NCBI GenBank assembly: GCA_017405675.1 | Contig: JAFRAB010000027.1 | Coordinates: 1 to 43,786, forward strand | Source of the DNA: Erysipelotrichaceae bacterium | Lineage (GTDB): Bacteria; Bacillota_I; Bacilli_A; Erysipelotrichales; Erysipelotrichaceae | Direction: 5' to 3' | DNA length: 43,786 bases | Shown here: one piece after another, positions 34,849-42,344 of the stretch | Layout of the letters: each line of letters opens with the position of its first letter | Position numbering within the stretch: the first letter of the stretch is position 1 | Position numbers and translations under genes: made by a program | The notes under the pieces: model-generated | Told to the model about the DNA's origin: nothing | The model's database searches: none | The model's input: the letters and a program-made list of their open reading frames with translations, nothing else

Positions 34849-36033
34849 ATGATTTACAGTAATGTTCAGGACATGAAAATATCCAGACTGGGATTTGGCT
34901 GCATGCGTTTCAAGTTTGATGAGAATGGAGAAATTGATCAGCAGAAAGTCAATGAAATGTTTGATCTGGCCATTTCCAGAGGCGTTAACTATTTTGATAC
35001 TGCCTATCCATATCTTAACGGCAAATCTGAACTGGCCGTCGCTGAAGCCTTATCCAGATATCCGCGTGACAGTTATTATCTCGCTGACAAATTTCCGGGA
35101 CATTCCTTACCCGGGCCGGTCGATAATATCGCACTGTTTAATCTGGAACTTAAGAAATGCCGTACGGAATACTTTGACTTTTATCTGCTTCATAACATTA
35201 CTGAATGGTCTGTTAAGATATATGAAGACGAAAAGTATCATATTATTCCTGACATAGTTGAAATGAAAAAGCAGGGGAAGATCAGACATCTCGGTTTTTC
35301 ATTCCATGGCGGTCCTCAGCTTCTTGAAGATTTTCTGAACAGACATGAAGGTGTTTTTGAATTCGTACAGATCCAGTGCAATTATCTTGACTGGACCTTA
35401 CAGGATGCCAGAAGGAAATATGAGATAATCACAGCACACGGTCTGCCGGTATGGGTCATGGAACCATGCAGAGGCGGAAAACTGGCTGTACTGAATGAAG
35501 ATCAATCTGCCAGACTGAAAGCGTTTGATCCTGATGCTTCTGATGCCTCGTTTGCTTTCAGATTCCTGCAGGGAATTGAGAATATCAAAGTAATACTTTC
35601 AGGCATGAATGAGGTTTTTCAGGTAGAAGACAACCTCAACACTTTTAAGGAATTCAATCCGGTAAGCGATGAGGAAAAGAAAGTGCTGTTTGAAATAGCC
35701 GATGAAATGAAAAAGGGTGTTCCTTGTACAGGATGCCGCTACTGCTGCGATGGCTGTCCGATGGGACTGAATATTCCTTATCTGCTGGAATGCTATAATG
35801 ACTATAAATATGCTACATCTCTTACTGCATCAGTAAGACTTGACGGTCTTGATGAGGACAAGAAACCTGCCAACTGCATTGGCTGCGGACAGTGTTCACA
35901 TGCCTGCCCGCAGGGAATTGACGTTCCTTCAGCATTAGCCGAATTGGCAAAACTCTACGCTGAGGGTCCGAACTGGAGTAAAAACGTACAGTCCAGACAC
36001 GGATCGATCAGAAGAGATCTTAATATGAAATAA
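34849..36033 (+). CDS. Aldo/keto reductase fused to a 2x[4Fe-4S] ferredoxin domain
   Basis: A 394-residue oxidoreductase. The N-terminal TIM barrel (about 1-270) has the reductase tetrad in NYFDTAYPY (Asp, Tyr), LADKFPG (Lys) and YLLHNI (His). The C-terminal part carries two cluster motifs, CTGCRYCCDGCPMGLNI and CIGCGQCSHACPQGIDV, each suited to a [4Fe-4S] centre. This fusion is frequent in anaerobes and implies electron exchange with ferredoxin-type partners rather than only NADPH. The substrate is unknown. I start at 34849 (AAAGGA upstream); a longer frame to 34801 runs through the preceding terminator. Confidence 0.9.
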   Translation: MIYSNVQDMKISRLGFGCMRFKFDENGEIDQQKVNEMFDLAISRGVNYFDTAYPYLNGKSELAVAEALSRYPRDSYYLADKFPGHSLPGPVDNIALFNLELKKCRTEYFDFYLLHNITEWSVKIYEDEKYHIIPDIVEMKKQGKIRHLGFSFHGGPQLLEDFLNRHEGVFEFVQIQCNYLDWTLQDARRKYEIITAHGLPVWVMEPCRGGKLAVLNEDQSARLKAFDPDASDASFAFRFLQGIENIKVILSGMNEVFQVEDNLNTFKEFNPVSDEEKKVLFEIADEMKKGVPCTGCRYCCDGCPMGLNIPYLLECYNDYKYATSLTASVRLDGLDEDKKPANCIGCGQCSHACPQGIDVPSALAELAKLYAEGPNWSKNVQSRHGSIRRDLNMK

Positions 36034-36056
36034 GCCGGTAAAAAACCGGCTTTCTT
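36032..36056 (+). terminator. Intrinsic terminator of the aldo/keto reductase gene
   Basis: AAGCCGGT (36032-36039), a 5-A loop and ACCGGCTT (36045-36052) are followed by a T-rich tract; the stem overlaps the stop codon. Confidence 0.88.
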
Positions 36057-36073
36057 TTCAATTCTGCAGGATA

Positions 36074-36082
36074 TGATATAAT
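36074..36082 (+). promoter_or_regulatory. Extended -10 promoter of the 575-residue membrane protein
   Basis: TGATATAAT (36074-36082) is a perfect extended -10; the ribosome-binding site TGGAGTGAT lies before the ATG at 36107. Confidence 0.7.
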
Positions 36083-36106
36083 GTTTGTTGAATGGAGTGA
36101 TGCTAC

Positions 36107-37834
36107 ATGTTTAAAAAGTTATCAATAGTAACTGTTATACTGTGGATCTTAGGCTGGGGAATAGCTTATCTCTTTATTCTGCCGCCTATTAATGTCAGTT
36201 CACTGGCATTCTGGATTTTCTTCGGACCGGCAGTACTGTTACCATTGTATATAATCATTCAGAAAGCAGCCCTTAAGAAAGGCTTTAACAAAGGCAAATC
36301 GCTGTGGCCTCTCTTTATAGTAGCCATAGGAGCAGCTGTCTTCTTCGGAGGTATGGCGCTGGTATCACCGATAACTTCCTCCAAGGCTTTTGCCAGCCGT
36401 ATAGAAGTTTATGAATCTTCTTTTGAAAATGACATTCATGAAGTTGATTTTGACAATCTGCCTCTGCTTGACAAGATCTCATCTCAGAAAGTGGGAGACA
36501 GGGTAGTAGGACAGATCCCGGATCTGGTCTCACAGTTTTCCATTAACGATGAATATTCTCTGATCAACTATAAGGGAAACATTGTCAGAGTAACACCGCT
36601 GGATCACCGTGATTTTTACAAATACTTCTCAAACCGCAGCGGTACGGCCGGATATGTAATTGTTGATACAACTACGGGCGATGCTGAAGTCGTAAGGACA
36701 GAGAAGGGTATCAGATACCTGCAGTCTTCATATTTGTTTGACAATCTGAAGAGACACGTCCAGCTTTCCAATCCTTTCTCAATTCTGGGTGACATGTCAT
36801 TTGAGCTGGATGAAAAGGGAAACCCATATTGGGTAATTCAGACATTGCGGTATAAATGGGTAAACATCATGCCTCGCGTATCCGGAGTTATTGTCTGCGA
36901 TGCCATTACAGGTGAAATGCAGAAATACAAGGTAGGAGAAGTACCTGCCTGGATAGATAACGTTTATGATGCTCATCTGGTCATGGAAGAAATCAATGAC
37001 TGGGGCATGTATCAGGGCGGTTATGTTAATTCTCAGTTCACTCAGAAGGGTGTAGTACAGGCAACAGACGGCTATACCTACATAACAAGTGATGATGACG
37101 TTTACATGTATACCGGTATTACCTCAATAGCTTCTGATGAAAGCAATATCGGATTCGTAATGGTTAACCTGCGTACCCATAAGGCTTCATATTATCCCGT
37201 TCCAGGTGCTGAAGAATATGGTGCCATGGATTCAGCTGTAGGACAGGTGCAGGAGAAAAACTATACTTCCACATTCCCGCTTTTGATCAATCTTGAGGGC
37301 AGACCTACATATCTGCTTTCACTGAAAGATGCCGGCGGTCTGGTCAAGATGTATGCCTTTGTTGACGTACAGAACTATCAGAAAGTATCCGTTACGGATT
37401 CATCATATGGCATTAAGTATGCTGCCAATGAATATCTGAAGATGATAAACGGCGGCAGTACGCCTGTTAAACCAGATGATCAGGAAACACAGGATCTGCA
37501 TAACGTCATCATTGAAGTTAAGACCATTACCAAGGATACTGGCGTTGTATACATAACAACAACTTACGATGAAAAATTCAAAATAGAATTCAGTGTTGAT
37601 GAAAGCATAGTTCCTTTCATCAAGGAAGGCGACAAGTACGAAGTCAGCTGCTATACTGCTGAAAACGGACTGAATATAGTTAAATCGATCAGAGATCTTA
37701 CTCCGACAGTTCCTGACGGAAACACAAATGTCACACCGGTAATTATCCCGCAGGAAGATGAAACTCCTGATGATAATGCCGAAAACTGGGAGAATGTCTC
37801 CATAAACGACGAAGGCGGTTCAGGCAATAACTAA
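36107..37834 (+). CDS. Membrane protein with large extracytoplasmic domain, function unknown
   Basis: A 575-residue protein I do not recognise. Three hydrophobic helices (about residues 5-28, 33-54 and 64-86) anchor it; the remaining 480 or so residues are polar and probably outside the membrane. That part contains a repeat-like beta pattern, with GYVIVDTTTGDAEVVRTEKG and SGVIVCDAITGEMQKYKVGE reading as two related 'value plus attribute' hairpins. NPYWVIQTLRYKW and a small C-terminal domain (VIIEVKTITKDTGVVYITTTYDE, about 465-525) follow, then an acidic Asp/Asn/Pro-rich tail. It has its own promoter and terminator. A sensor or cell-envelope assembly role is possible but unproven. Confidence 0.7.
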   Translation: MFKKLSIVTVILWILGWGIAYLFILPPINVSSLAFWIFFGPAVLLPLYIIIQKAALKKGFNKGKSLWPLFIVAIGAAVFFGGMALVSPITSSKAFASRIEVYESSFENDIHEVDFDNLPLLDKISSQKVGDRVVGQIPDLVSQFSINDEYSLINYKGNIVRVTPLDHRDFYKYFSNRSGTAGYVIVDTTTGDAEVVRTEKGIRYLQSSYLFDNLKRHVQLSNPFSILGDMSFELDEKGNPYWVIQTLRYKWVNIMPRVSGVIVCDAITGEMQKYKVGEVPAWIDNVYDAHLVMEEINDWGMYQGGYVNSQFTQKGVVQATDGYTYITSDDDVYMYTGITSIASDESNIGFVMVNLRTHKASYYPVPGAEEYGAMDSAVGQVQEKNYTSTFPLLINLEGRPTYLLSLKDAGGLVKMYAFVDVQNYQKVSVTDSSYGIKYAANEYLKMINGGSTPVKPDDQETQDLHNVIIEVKTITKDTGVVYITTTYDEKFKIEFSVDESIVPFIKEGDKYEVSCYTAENGLNIVKSIRDLTPTVPDGNTNVTPVIIPQEDETPDDNAENWENVSINDEGGSGNN

Positions 37835-37864
37835 AAAAGGTTTGCATGTAAATGCAAACCTTTT
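37835..37864. terminator. Bidirectional terminator between the membrane protein and cca genes
   Basis: AAAAGGTTTGCAT (37835-37847), loop GTAA and ATGCAAACCTTTT (37852-37864) form a perfect 13-bp stem with A/T flanks, serving both convergent genes. Confidence 0.92.
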
Positions 37865-39185
37865 ATTTCAGATTCAGTGATTTTACGTATTTTATCAATG
37901 TATCACGGTCGTTTTTTACTGTACCTTCCAGGACCTTTTTATAGGCTCTGTAAAGCGCTTTTCCGATAGCCGGGCCAGTTATACCAATTTCCTTCAGATC
38001 ATCGCCATTGATCCTCATATCGCTTATATGAAGGATATTATCTCTGAATTCTTCGCCCTTGGCAGCCAGCTCATCATAGTATGAAGCATCATTTATGAAA
38101 TCCGGATGATGGGCTTTATTGTCAGCTCTTTTCAGATCAATAAGATCCTGATAGAAGCTGTAGCCGAATTCGGAAATAACAAGTTTAACTTTACCGTCAT
38201 TATTGAAATTAAAGTCATGATTTCTGATAAGATCACAGGTATACTTCAGTGTTTTCTTATCAAAATGCATTCTTCTTAATATTCTGAGGGCGATTTCTTC
38301 AGACTTGACCGGATGGCCAACATAATGATAATGGCCGTCTTTTCCGGTTGTTTTTACCGCCGGCTTTCCGATGTCATGAAGAAGGGCGGCCCATCTGGAA
38401 GTAACTGAAGGTCTGACACCTTTCAAGGTCAGCAGGGAATGCTGCCACAGATCATAGCAGTGATATCTGCTGTTCTGATCATAGTCAAACATGATGCTGA
38501 TCTCAGGCATGAAGACGGCAATGACATCGCGGTATCTGTCAATATATTCAGCCGCTTTGTCACTGCAGATTATTTCATTGAATTCAGAGGTGATCCTTTC
38601 AAGAGAAATGTATTTCAGCAGTTCCTTATTGTTAACAAGAGCTTCTTCCGTCTTTTCTTCAATGGCGAAATCAAAACGGGTCGCAAATCTTATGGCTCTG
38701 AGAATTCTTAAGGCATCTTCATTAAATCTTTCATTTGGATCACCGACACATCTGATGATTTTGTTTTCGATATCCTTTATTCCATCAAAATAATCGATCA
38801 GTCCGCTTTCAGGATTATAAGCCATGGCATTTACCGTGAAGTCTCTTCTGACCAGATCTTCATAGACACTTTCTGAATAGGTGATGGAAGCAGGATGTCT
38901 GTGATCATCGTACTCAGTTTCCTTACGATATGTGGTGATTTCGTATGCTTCACCGTTGTAAACAAGAGTAACGGTACCGTGTTTAATGCCGGTATCTATT
39001 ATTTTGTGATCTCTGAAAATATCATGAACCTGCTCAGGTCTGGCGTTAGTTGTGAAGTCATAATCATGCGGAACAAGTCCCATGATCATGTCTCTGACAC
39101 AGCCACCGACAAGAAAAACCTCAAATCCGTTTGAGGCAAATACTTTCATGATGTCAGTGATATTTTGATTGAGCAGAAGTTTCAT
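37863..39185 (-). CDS. cca: CCA-adding tRNA nucleotidyltransferase with HD domain
   Basis: A 440-residue class II enzyme that builds or repairs the tRNA 3' CCA end. FLVGGCVRDMIMGLVPHDYDF carries the G-G/D-x-D nucleotidyltransferase site. RRDFTVNAMAYNP and RFNEDALRILRAIRFATRF are the neck and template motifs. An HD phosphohydrolase region follows with LLHDIGKP. Last gene of a four-gene operon, 2 bp behind the zinc-ribbon protein. A CCA-only or poly(A) activity cannot be excluded from sequence alone. Confidence 0.93.
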   Translation of the reverse strand: MKLLLNQNITDIMKVFASNGFEVFLVGGCVRDMIMGLVPHDYDFTTNARPEQVHDIFRDHKIIDTGIKHGTVTLVYNGEAYEITTYRKETEYDDHRHPASITYSESVYEDLVRRDFTVNAMAYNPESGLIDYFDGIKDIENKIIRCVGDPNERFNEDALRILRAIRFATRFDFAIEEKTEEALVNNKELLKYISLERITSEFNEIICSDKAAEYIDRYRDVIAVFMPEISIMFDYDQNSRYHCYDLWQHSLLTLKGVRPSVTSRWAALLHDIGKPAVKTTGKDGHYHYVGHPVKSEEIALRILRRMHFDKKTLKYTCDLIRNHDFNFNNDGKVKLVISEFGYSFYQDLIDLKRADNKAHHPDFINDASYYDELAAKGEEFRDNILHISDMRINGDDLKEIGITGPAIGKALYRAYKKVLEGTVKNDRDTLIKYVKSLNLK

Positions 39186-39187
39186 GA

Positions 39188-39598
39188 TCAGAAATAAATA
39201 TGTGTTTCAAATTCGTGATGACAGCTAGGACATTCAACCGTATGTTTTCCTTTTTTGATTGGCAGACGAAGCTGCTGATGACATTTAGGACATCTGCGGT
39301 AACGGTATTTCTTAATGTTTATGATCCTGCCGAACTGATATCTGGCTTCTTTCTTCATAGGGCCGAAAAACTTCAGGAACATTGTGTTTTCCTTCTGTCT
39401 GGCTGCAAAATTCTTTGAAAAGTATCTGTACAGCGTAAATGCAAATATAAGCAGTCTTATGACAAACAGTGCTTTGCCAAGAATTCTGAAAGGGAAAAAG
39501 CCGGTAATGATCAGTACAGCCATCAGGAAGTAGAAGAGATCATCTACACCGTATCTTCCTATCATAAACTGAGAATATTTTCTTAAAAATTCCTTCAT
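39188..39598 (-). CDS. Small membrane protein with C-terminal zinc ribbon
   Basis: A 136-residue protein. Two hydrophobic helices (about residues 22-60, from DLFYFLMAVLIITGFF onward) are followed by a basic linker and a four-cysteine zinc ribbon: CPKCHQQLRLPIKKGKHTVE then CPSCHHEF. I start at the ATG at 39598, 8 nt after AGGAGG; a TTG at 39604 would be only 2 nt away from it. It lies between the J-domain gene and cca in one operon. The ribbon would face the cytoplasm and could bind nucleic acid or a protein partner; function unknown. Confidence 0.8.
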   Translation of the reverse strand: MKEFLRKYSQFMIGRYGVDDLFYFLMAVLIITGFFPFRILGKALFVIRLLIFAFTLYRYFSKNFAARQKENTMFLKFFGPMKKEARYQFGRIINIKKYRYRRCPKCHQQLRLPIKKGKHTVECPSCHHEFETHIYF

Positions 39599-39618
39599 TT
39601 TCAATTCCTCCTAAAAAC

Positions 39619-40317
39619 TTACCAGAAGAAGCACCATGGCAGGAAATAACATCCGCGTCCGCCAAATATTCCACACAGCAGATTCAGCAGGAAATAAGAA
39701 ATACAGAGTCTGTTCACTGAAGAAGGGGTTCTGTATGTTCTTCTTCTGTTCTGATAAGCCGTACGGCCGCTGCGTATGGTTTCCATGAGATTCTGATAGC
39801 TGATGTTATCAGGTTCAAGCTTGCAGGCCTGCTGGGCATGTTCCAGAGCCGTAACACGGTTATTAAGCATGTAATTGGCATAAGCGCTCAGATAGTACCA
39901 TTCAGCATTACGGTATTCAATACCGGCCAGAATGTTCAGCGCTGTCCGATACTGGCCGTTCTGAATATACAGTCTGACATTGTCATAATCGGTAAATCCG
40001 TTATATGCATTCTGCTGTCTCTGATAAAAGCCTGTGAAATCGTAGAAATTAAAAGGACCATAGCTGTATCCGTATGGGTTCTGATATGTACCTGATGATG
40101 AATTGGACTGGGATTGCTGCTGAGTCTGATAGTAATTGTAGTTGCCGGCTTTGATCAGATCATAAGCGGCATTTACTTCAGCCATCATCTTAGCGGCTTC
40201 CCGGTTATCAGGATTCAGATCAGGATGATATTTCTTAGCCAGTTTACGGTATGCCTTGGTAATTTCTTCTTCCGTAGCATCCTTGCTGACACCTAATACC
40301 TCGTAGGGATCTCTCAT
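39619..40317 (-). CDS. J-domain protein with TPR-like middle and hydrophobic cysteine-containing tail
   Basis: A 232-residue protein. The J domain (residues 1-65) starts [34 protein letters not shown] with the HPD tripeptide, so it should stimulate DnaK. A Gln/Ser/Tyr-rich linker (65-100) and a TPR-like region ([32 protein letters not shown], about 115-170) follow. The last 30 residues are hydrophobic with two cysteines ([17 protein letters not shown], ending in PWCFFW), probably a membrane anchor. It lacks the zinc repeats of DnaJ at 6075. Its ATG overlaps the DUF5685 stop by 4 bp, so it is likely a dedicated cochaperone for that protein or the membrane partner. Confidence 0.87.
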   Translation of the reverse strand: MRDPYEVLGVSKDATEEEITKAYRKLAKKYHPDLNPDNREAAKMMAEVNAAYDLIKAGNYNYYQTQQQSQSNSSSGTYQNPYGYSYGPFNFYDFTGFYQRQQNAYNGFTDYDNVRLYIQNGQYRTALNILAGIEYRNAEWYYLSAYANYMLNNRVTALEHAQQACKLEPDNISYQNLMETIRSGRTAYQNRRRTYRTPSSVNRLCISYFLLNLLCGIFGGRGCYFLPWCFFW

Positions 40318-41117
40318 TTTCTTTTCCTTTCTGCATTATATGCGGTCCACAGGCCGGAATATAAAACATTATCAAGTATACTTTTAAATTGCTTAATTGG
40401 CAATTCCTCATAATAAATACAGCACTGCGAGATGACGTTTTCCAGGATATCCGGCATCTGTTCAAGATCCGTCTGGAGAAGAGGGTTATATCTTTCTTTT
40501 CTGATGTCATCCTTGAAATCCAGGTAAGCATCCAGAAGATAAATGAATCTTCCCAGATGATATCCCATCTTACGCAGTGTCTCAGCGTGTTCGTCTTCCT
40601 TATATACCAGCACTTCAGCCATGAGGTTTCCAAACTGATTCGCCGGCAGGTCAGGATTGAGAACATTGTGTTTTTCCATTTCGCTTATGTTATAAAGACA
40701 CTCATCGATCCTGTCGATCTTTTCCGGATAATCCGACTTTATGCTGTAGTAATAAGGGCGCAGTTTTTCAGCCAGTTTCCCGGCTTTTCTGCTGTTGTCA
40801 TCATGATAGTCATCAAGAAATTTATAATATGAAAGCAGCACGTTCATGTCTGCGCAGTAATCCGTAACCTTGCTGTAGCAGTAATCATGCATTTTCAGTG
40901 GATGAATAAGACACTTTTCCGAACCTGATGTTATTTCCGGCTGATATATGGAAGTCAGCAGCAGGTTAACAAAGGTCAGGTCATAGGAAAGGGTATTTCT
41001 TCCTATGTTGTCATAATGAAAATGCAGTCTGTTGCATAAGCCGCAGTAACAGTCCTGATAGCTTTTCTTTTCCTCTTCAATTATTTCCTTGTTGTTGTAA
41101 ATCAGATATCCGAACAT
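40314..41117 (-). CDS. DUF5685-family protein with aspartate-rich helical motifs
   Basis: A 267-residue, mostly helical protein that I place in DUF5685 (function unknown). It begins [12 protein letters not shown], then a cysteine cluster [25 protein letters not shown] (aspartates about 101-106) and [20 protein letters not shown] (about 192-208) are two Asp-rich helices some 95 residues apart. Their spacing and form recall the paired metal-binding motifs of class I prenyl/terpene synthases; that is my inference, not an established family link. First gene of the operon with the J-domain protein, zinc-ribbon protein and cca, and it overlaps the J-domain gene by 4 bp. Confidence 0.75.
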   Translation of the reverse strand: MFGYLIYNNKEIIEEEKKSYQDCYCGLCNRLHFHYDNIGRNTLSYDLTFVNLLLTSIYQPEITSGSEKCLIHPLKMHDYCYSKVTDYCADMNVLLSYYKFLDDYHDDNSRKAGKLAEKLRPYYYSIKSDYPEKIDRIDECLYNISEMEKHNVLNPDLPANQFGNLMAEVLVYKEDEHAETLRKMGYHLGRFIYLLDAYLDFKDDIRKERYNPLLQTDLEQMPDILENVISQCCIYYEELPIKQFKSILDNVLYSGLWTAYNAERKRK

Positions 41118-41126
41118 AAGCTAATT

Positions 41127-41152
41127 AAATAAAGACCTATCTTTATGATAGG
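41127..41152 (-). terminator. Terminator after the NifU-like gene
   Basis: On the minus strand CCTATC, a 5-nt loop and GATAGG (41152-41136) are followed by a T-rich tract. The stem is short (6 bp), so some read-through into the DUF5685 operon is possible. Confidence 0.6.
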
Positions 41153-41155
41153 CCA

Positions 41156-41443
41156 TTAGAAAGTAAATGCTTCACTTGGATCCATGACATCCTGAACCAT
41201 CAGAACATCTTTGACTTCAGGAATTTCTTCCATGATCCAGTTCTTAATACCATTGTTTAATGTAGTATCTATCAGAGAGCAGCCTACACAAGCTCCCAGA
41301 AGTCTGATATAAACAATGTTATCTTCATATGAAACGAATTCAATATCGCCGCCGTCTCCCATGATATATGGTCTTAAATGGCTGATTATCTTTTTAATAT
41401 GAAGAACTACATCTTCGTTGTTCTTTTCATTGATCTCACTCAT
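41156..41443 (-). CDS. NifU C-terminal-domain protein (iron-sulfur carrier)
   Basis: A 95-residue scaffold or carrier for Fe-S clusters. It has the NifU C-terminal fold with LRPYIMGDGGDIEFV and the Cys pair in LLGACVGCSL that holds a [4Fe-4S] cluster between subunits. It resembles standalone Nfu proteins (YutI type) of Firmicutes. AAGGAG overlaps the end of the PAP2 gene upstream, so both are one transcript. Fe-S proteins such as the ferredoxin-fused reductase at 34849 could be clients, though no direct link is shown. Confidence 0.93.
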   Translation of the reverse strand: MSEINEKNNEDVVLHIKKIISHLRPYIMGDGGDIEFVSYEDNIVYIRLLGACVGCSLIDTTLNNGIKNWIMEEIPEVKDVLMVQDVMDPSEAFTF

Positions 41444-41449
41444 TCAGAA

Positions 41450-41914
41450 TCATCTCCTTACGAAAAACAGATAATATAGATACGAGGTGCTTAAGCCGGT
41501 AATAATTCCGCCCAGAACTTCGAAATAAGTATGTCCAAGTACTTCTTTCATCTTTTTCTGATAAATCGGATCAGTAGGCTTAAGCTGTCCCAGTTCAGTT
41601 AAATCATCAATAAGCTTCTTGGTCAGCTGGATATTCTGGCCGGCATAGTATCTGACGTTTGCAGCATCAAATGCAATGATGATTGAAAAAGTCAGCGTCA
41701 CCGCAAAAAGCGTTGAACGGAACCCGTCCAGGATCCCTACTGCCAGACACAGGGATGAAACACCGGAAACATGTGAACTCGGCATTGATCCAGCTGCCAG
41801 AAATAAATCATTTTTCCATTCTCGAGTAATCAGCCAGTGAATCACAGGCTTGAGGACCTGTGCCAGAACAATGGCTAATGCAGCGGCATAAAAAGGGTAC
41901 ATCTTGTCAAGCAT
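41450..41914 (-). CDS. Divergent PAP2-family membrane protein (DUF212)
   Basis: A 154-residue membrane protein with four or five helices. It belongs to the DUF212 branch of acid phosphatase/VanZ-like PAP2 proteins: LKPVIHWLI, SMPSSHVSGVSSL with the key Ser-His pair, FDAANVRYYAGQ, and GHTYFEVLGGIITG with the second His. Members probably act on lipid or phospho-substrates in the membrane; activity is unproven. GAGGT precedes the ATG. It lies 6 bp ahead of the NifU-like gene and is divergent from the S1-domain gene. Confidence 0.88.
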   Translation of the reverse strand: MLDKMYPFYAAALAIVLAQVLKPVIHWLITREWKNDLFLAAGSMPSSHVSGVSSLCLAVGILDGFRSTLFAVTLTFSIIIAFDAANVRYYAGQNIQLTKKLIDDLTELGQLKPTDPIYQKKMKEVLGHTYFEVLGGIITGLSTSYLYYLFFVRR

Positions 41915-41969
41915 ATTTCATACCTCGCTAAAATATTATAGGGGAATTTATAATAATATTCAATTGTTG

Positions 41970-41978
41970 TGATATAAT
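41970..41978 (+). promoter_or_regulatory. Extended -10 promoter of the S1-domain/pgi operon
   Basis: TGATATAAT (41970-41978) is a perfect extended -10, identical to the one before the gene at 36107. No good -35 is seen. GGTGAT serves as ribosome-binding site. Confidence 0.7.
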
Positions 41979-41993
41979 ACAGATGGTGATTTT

Positions 41994-42344
41994 ATGAATT
42001 ACAGAATCGGACAGGTTGTACAGGGAACAGTAACGGGAATCAAGCCATACGGAGCATTCGTTAAGGTTGACGACAGATATGATGGCATGATCCACATCTC
42101 TGAAATCAGCAGCGATTTCGTCAGCGATGTTCACTATTTTGTCAAGCTGGGAGAAAAAATCATAGTAAAGATAATTGATATAAATCCCCGGAACAATCAT
42201 CTGACCCTGTCACTGAAAGCTGTTCTGCCATCACGCCGAAACCGTAAAAACATATACCGCATCAACAGCGGAGTCAAGGATACGGGATTCAGTGTTGTGG
42301 AAAAGGAATTACGGAATTGGATAGAGAAGGAGAAGAACCAATGA
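41994..42344 (+). CDS. S1-domain RNA-binding protein (CvfD/YugI type)
   Basis: A 116-residue protein with a single S1 domain (residues 1-75: YRIGQVVQGTVTGIKPYGAF, DGMIHISEIS, VKLGEKIIVKIIDINP) and a basic, probably RNA-contacting tail (SRRNRKN). It resembles the ribosome-associated general stress protein CvfD/GSP13 of Firmicutes, which tunes translation of certain mRNAs. Its stop overlaps the pgi start as ATGA (42341-42344), so pgi translation is coupled to it. Confidence 0.87.
   Translation: MNYRIGQVVQGTVTGIKPYGAFVKVDDRYDGMIHISEISSDFVSDVHYFVKLGEKIIVKIIDINPRNNHLTLSLKAVLPSRRNRKNIYRINSGVKDTGFSVVEKELRNWIEKEKNQ

Noticed and set aside
40244..40832. Other-frame open reading frames over the DUF5685 gene
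   Set aside because: The DUF5685 frame has a good start, operon overlap and coherent protein features; the others lack starts with ribosome-binding sites.
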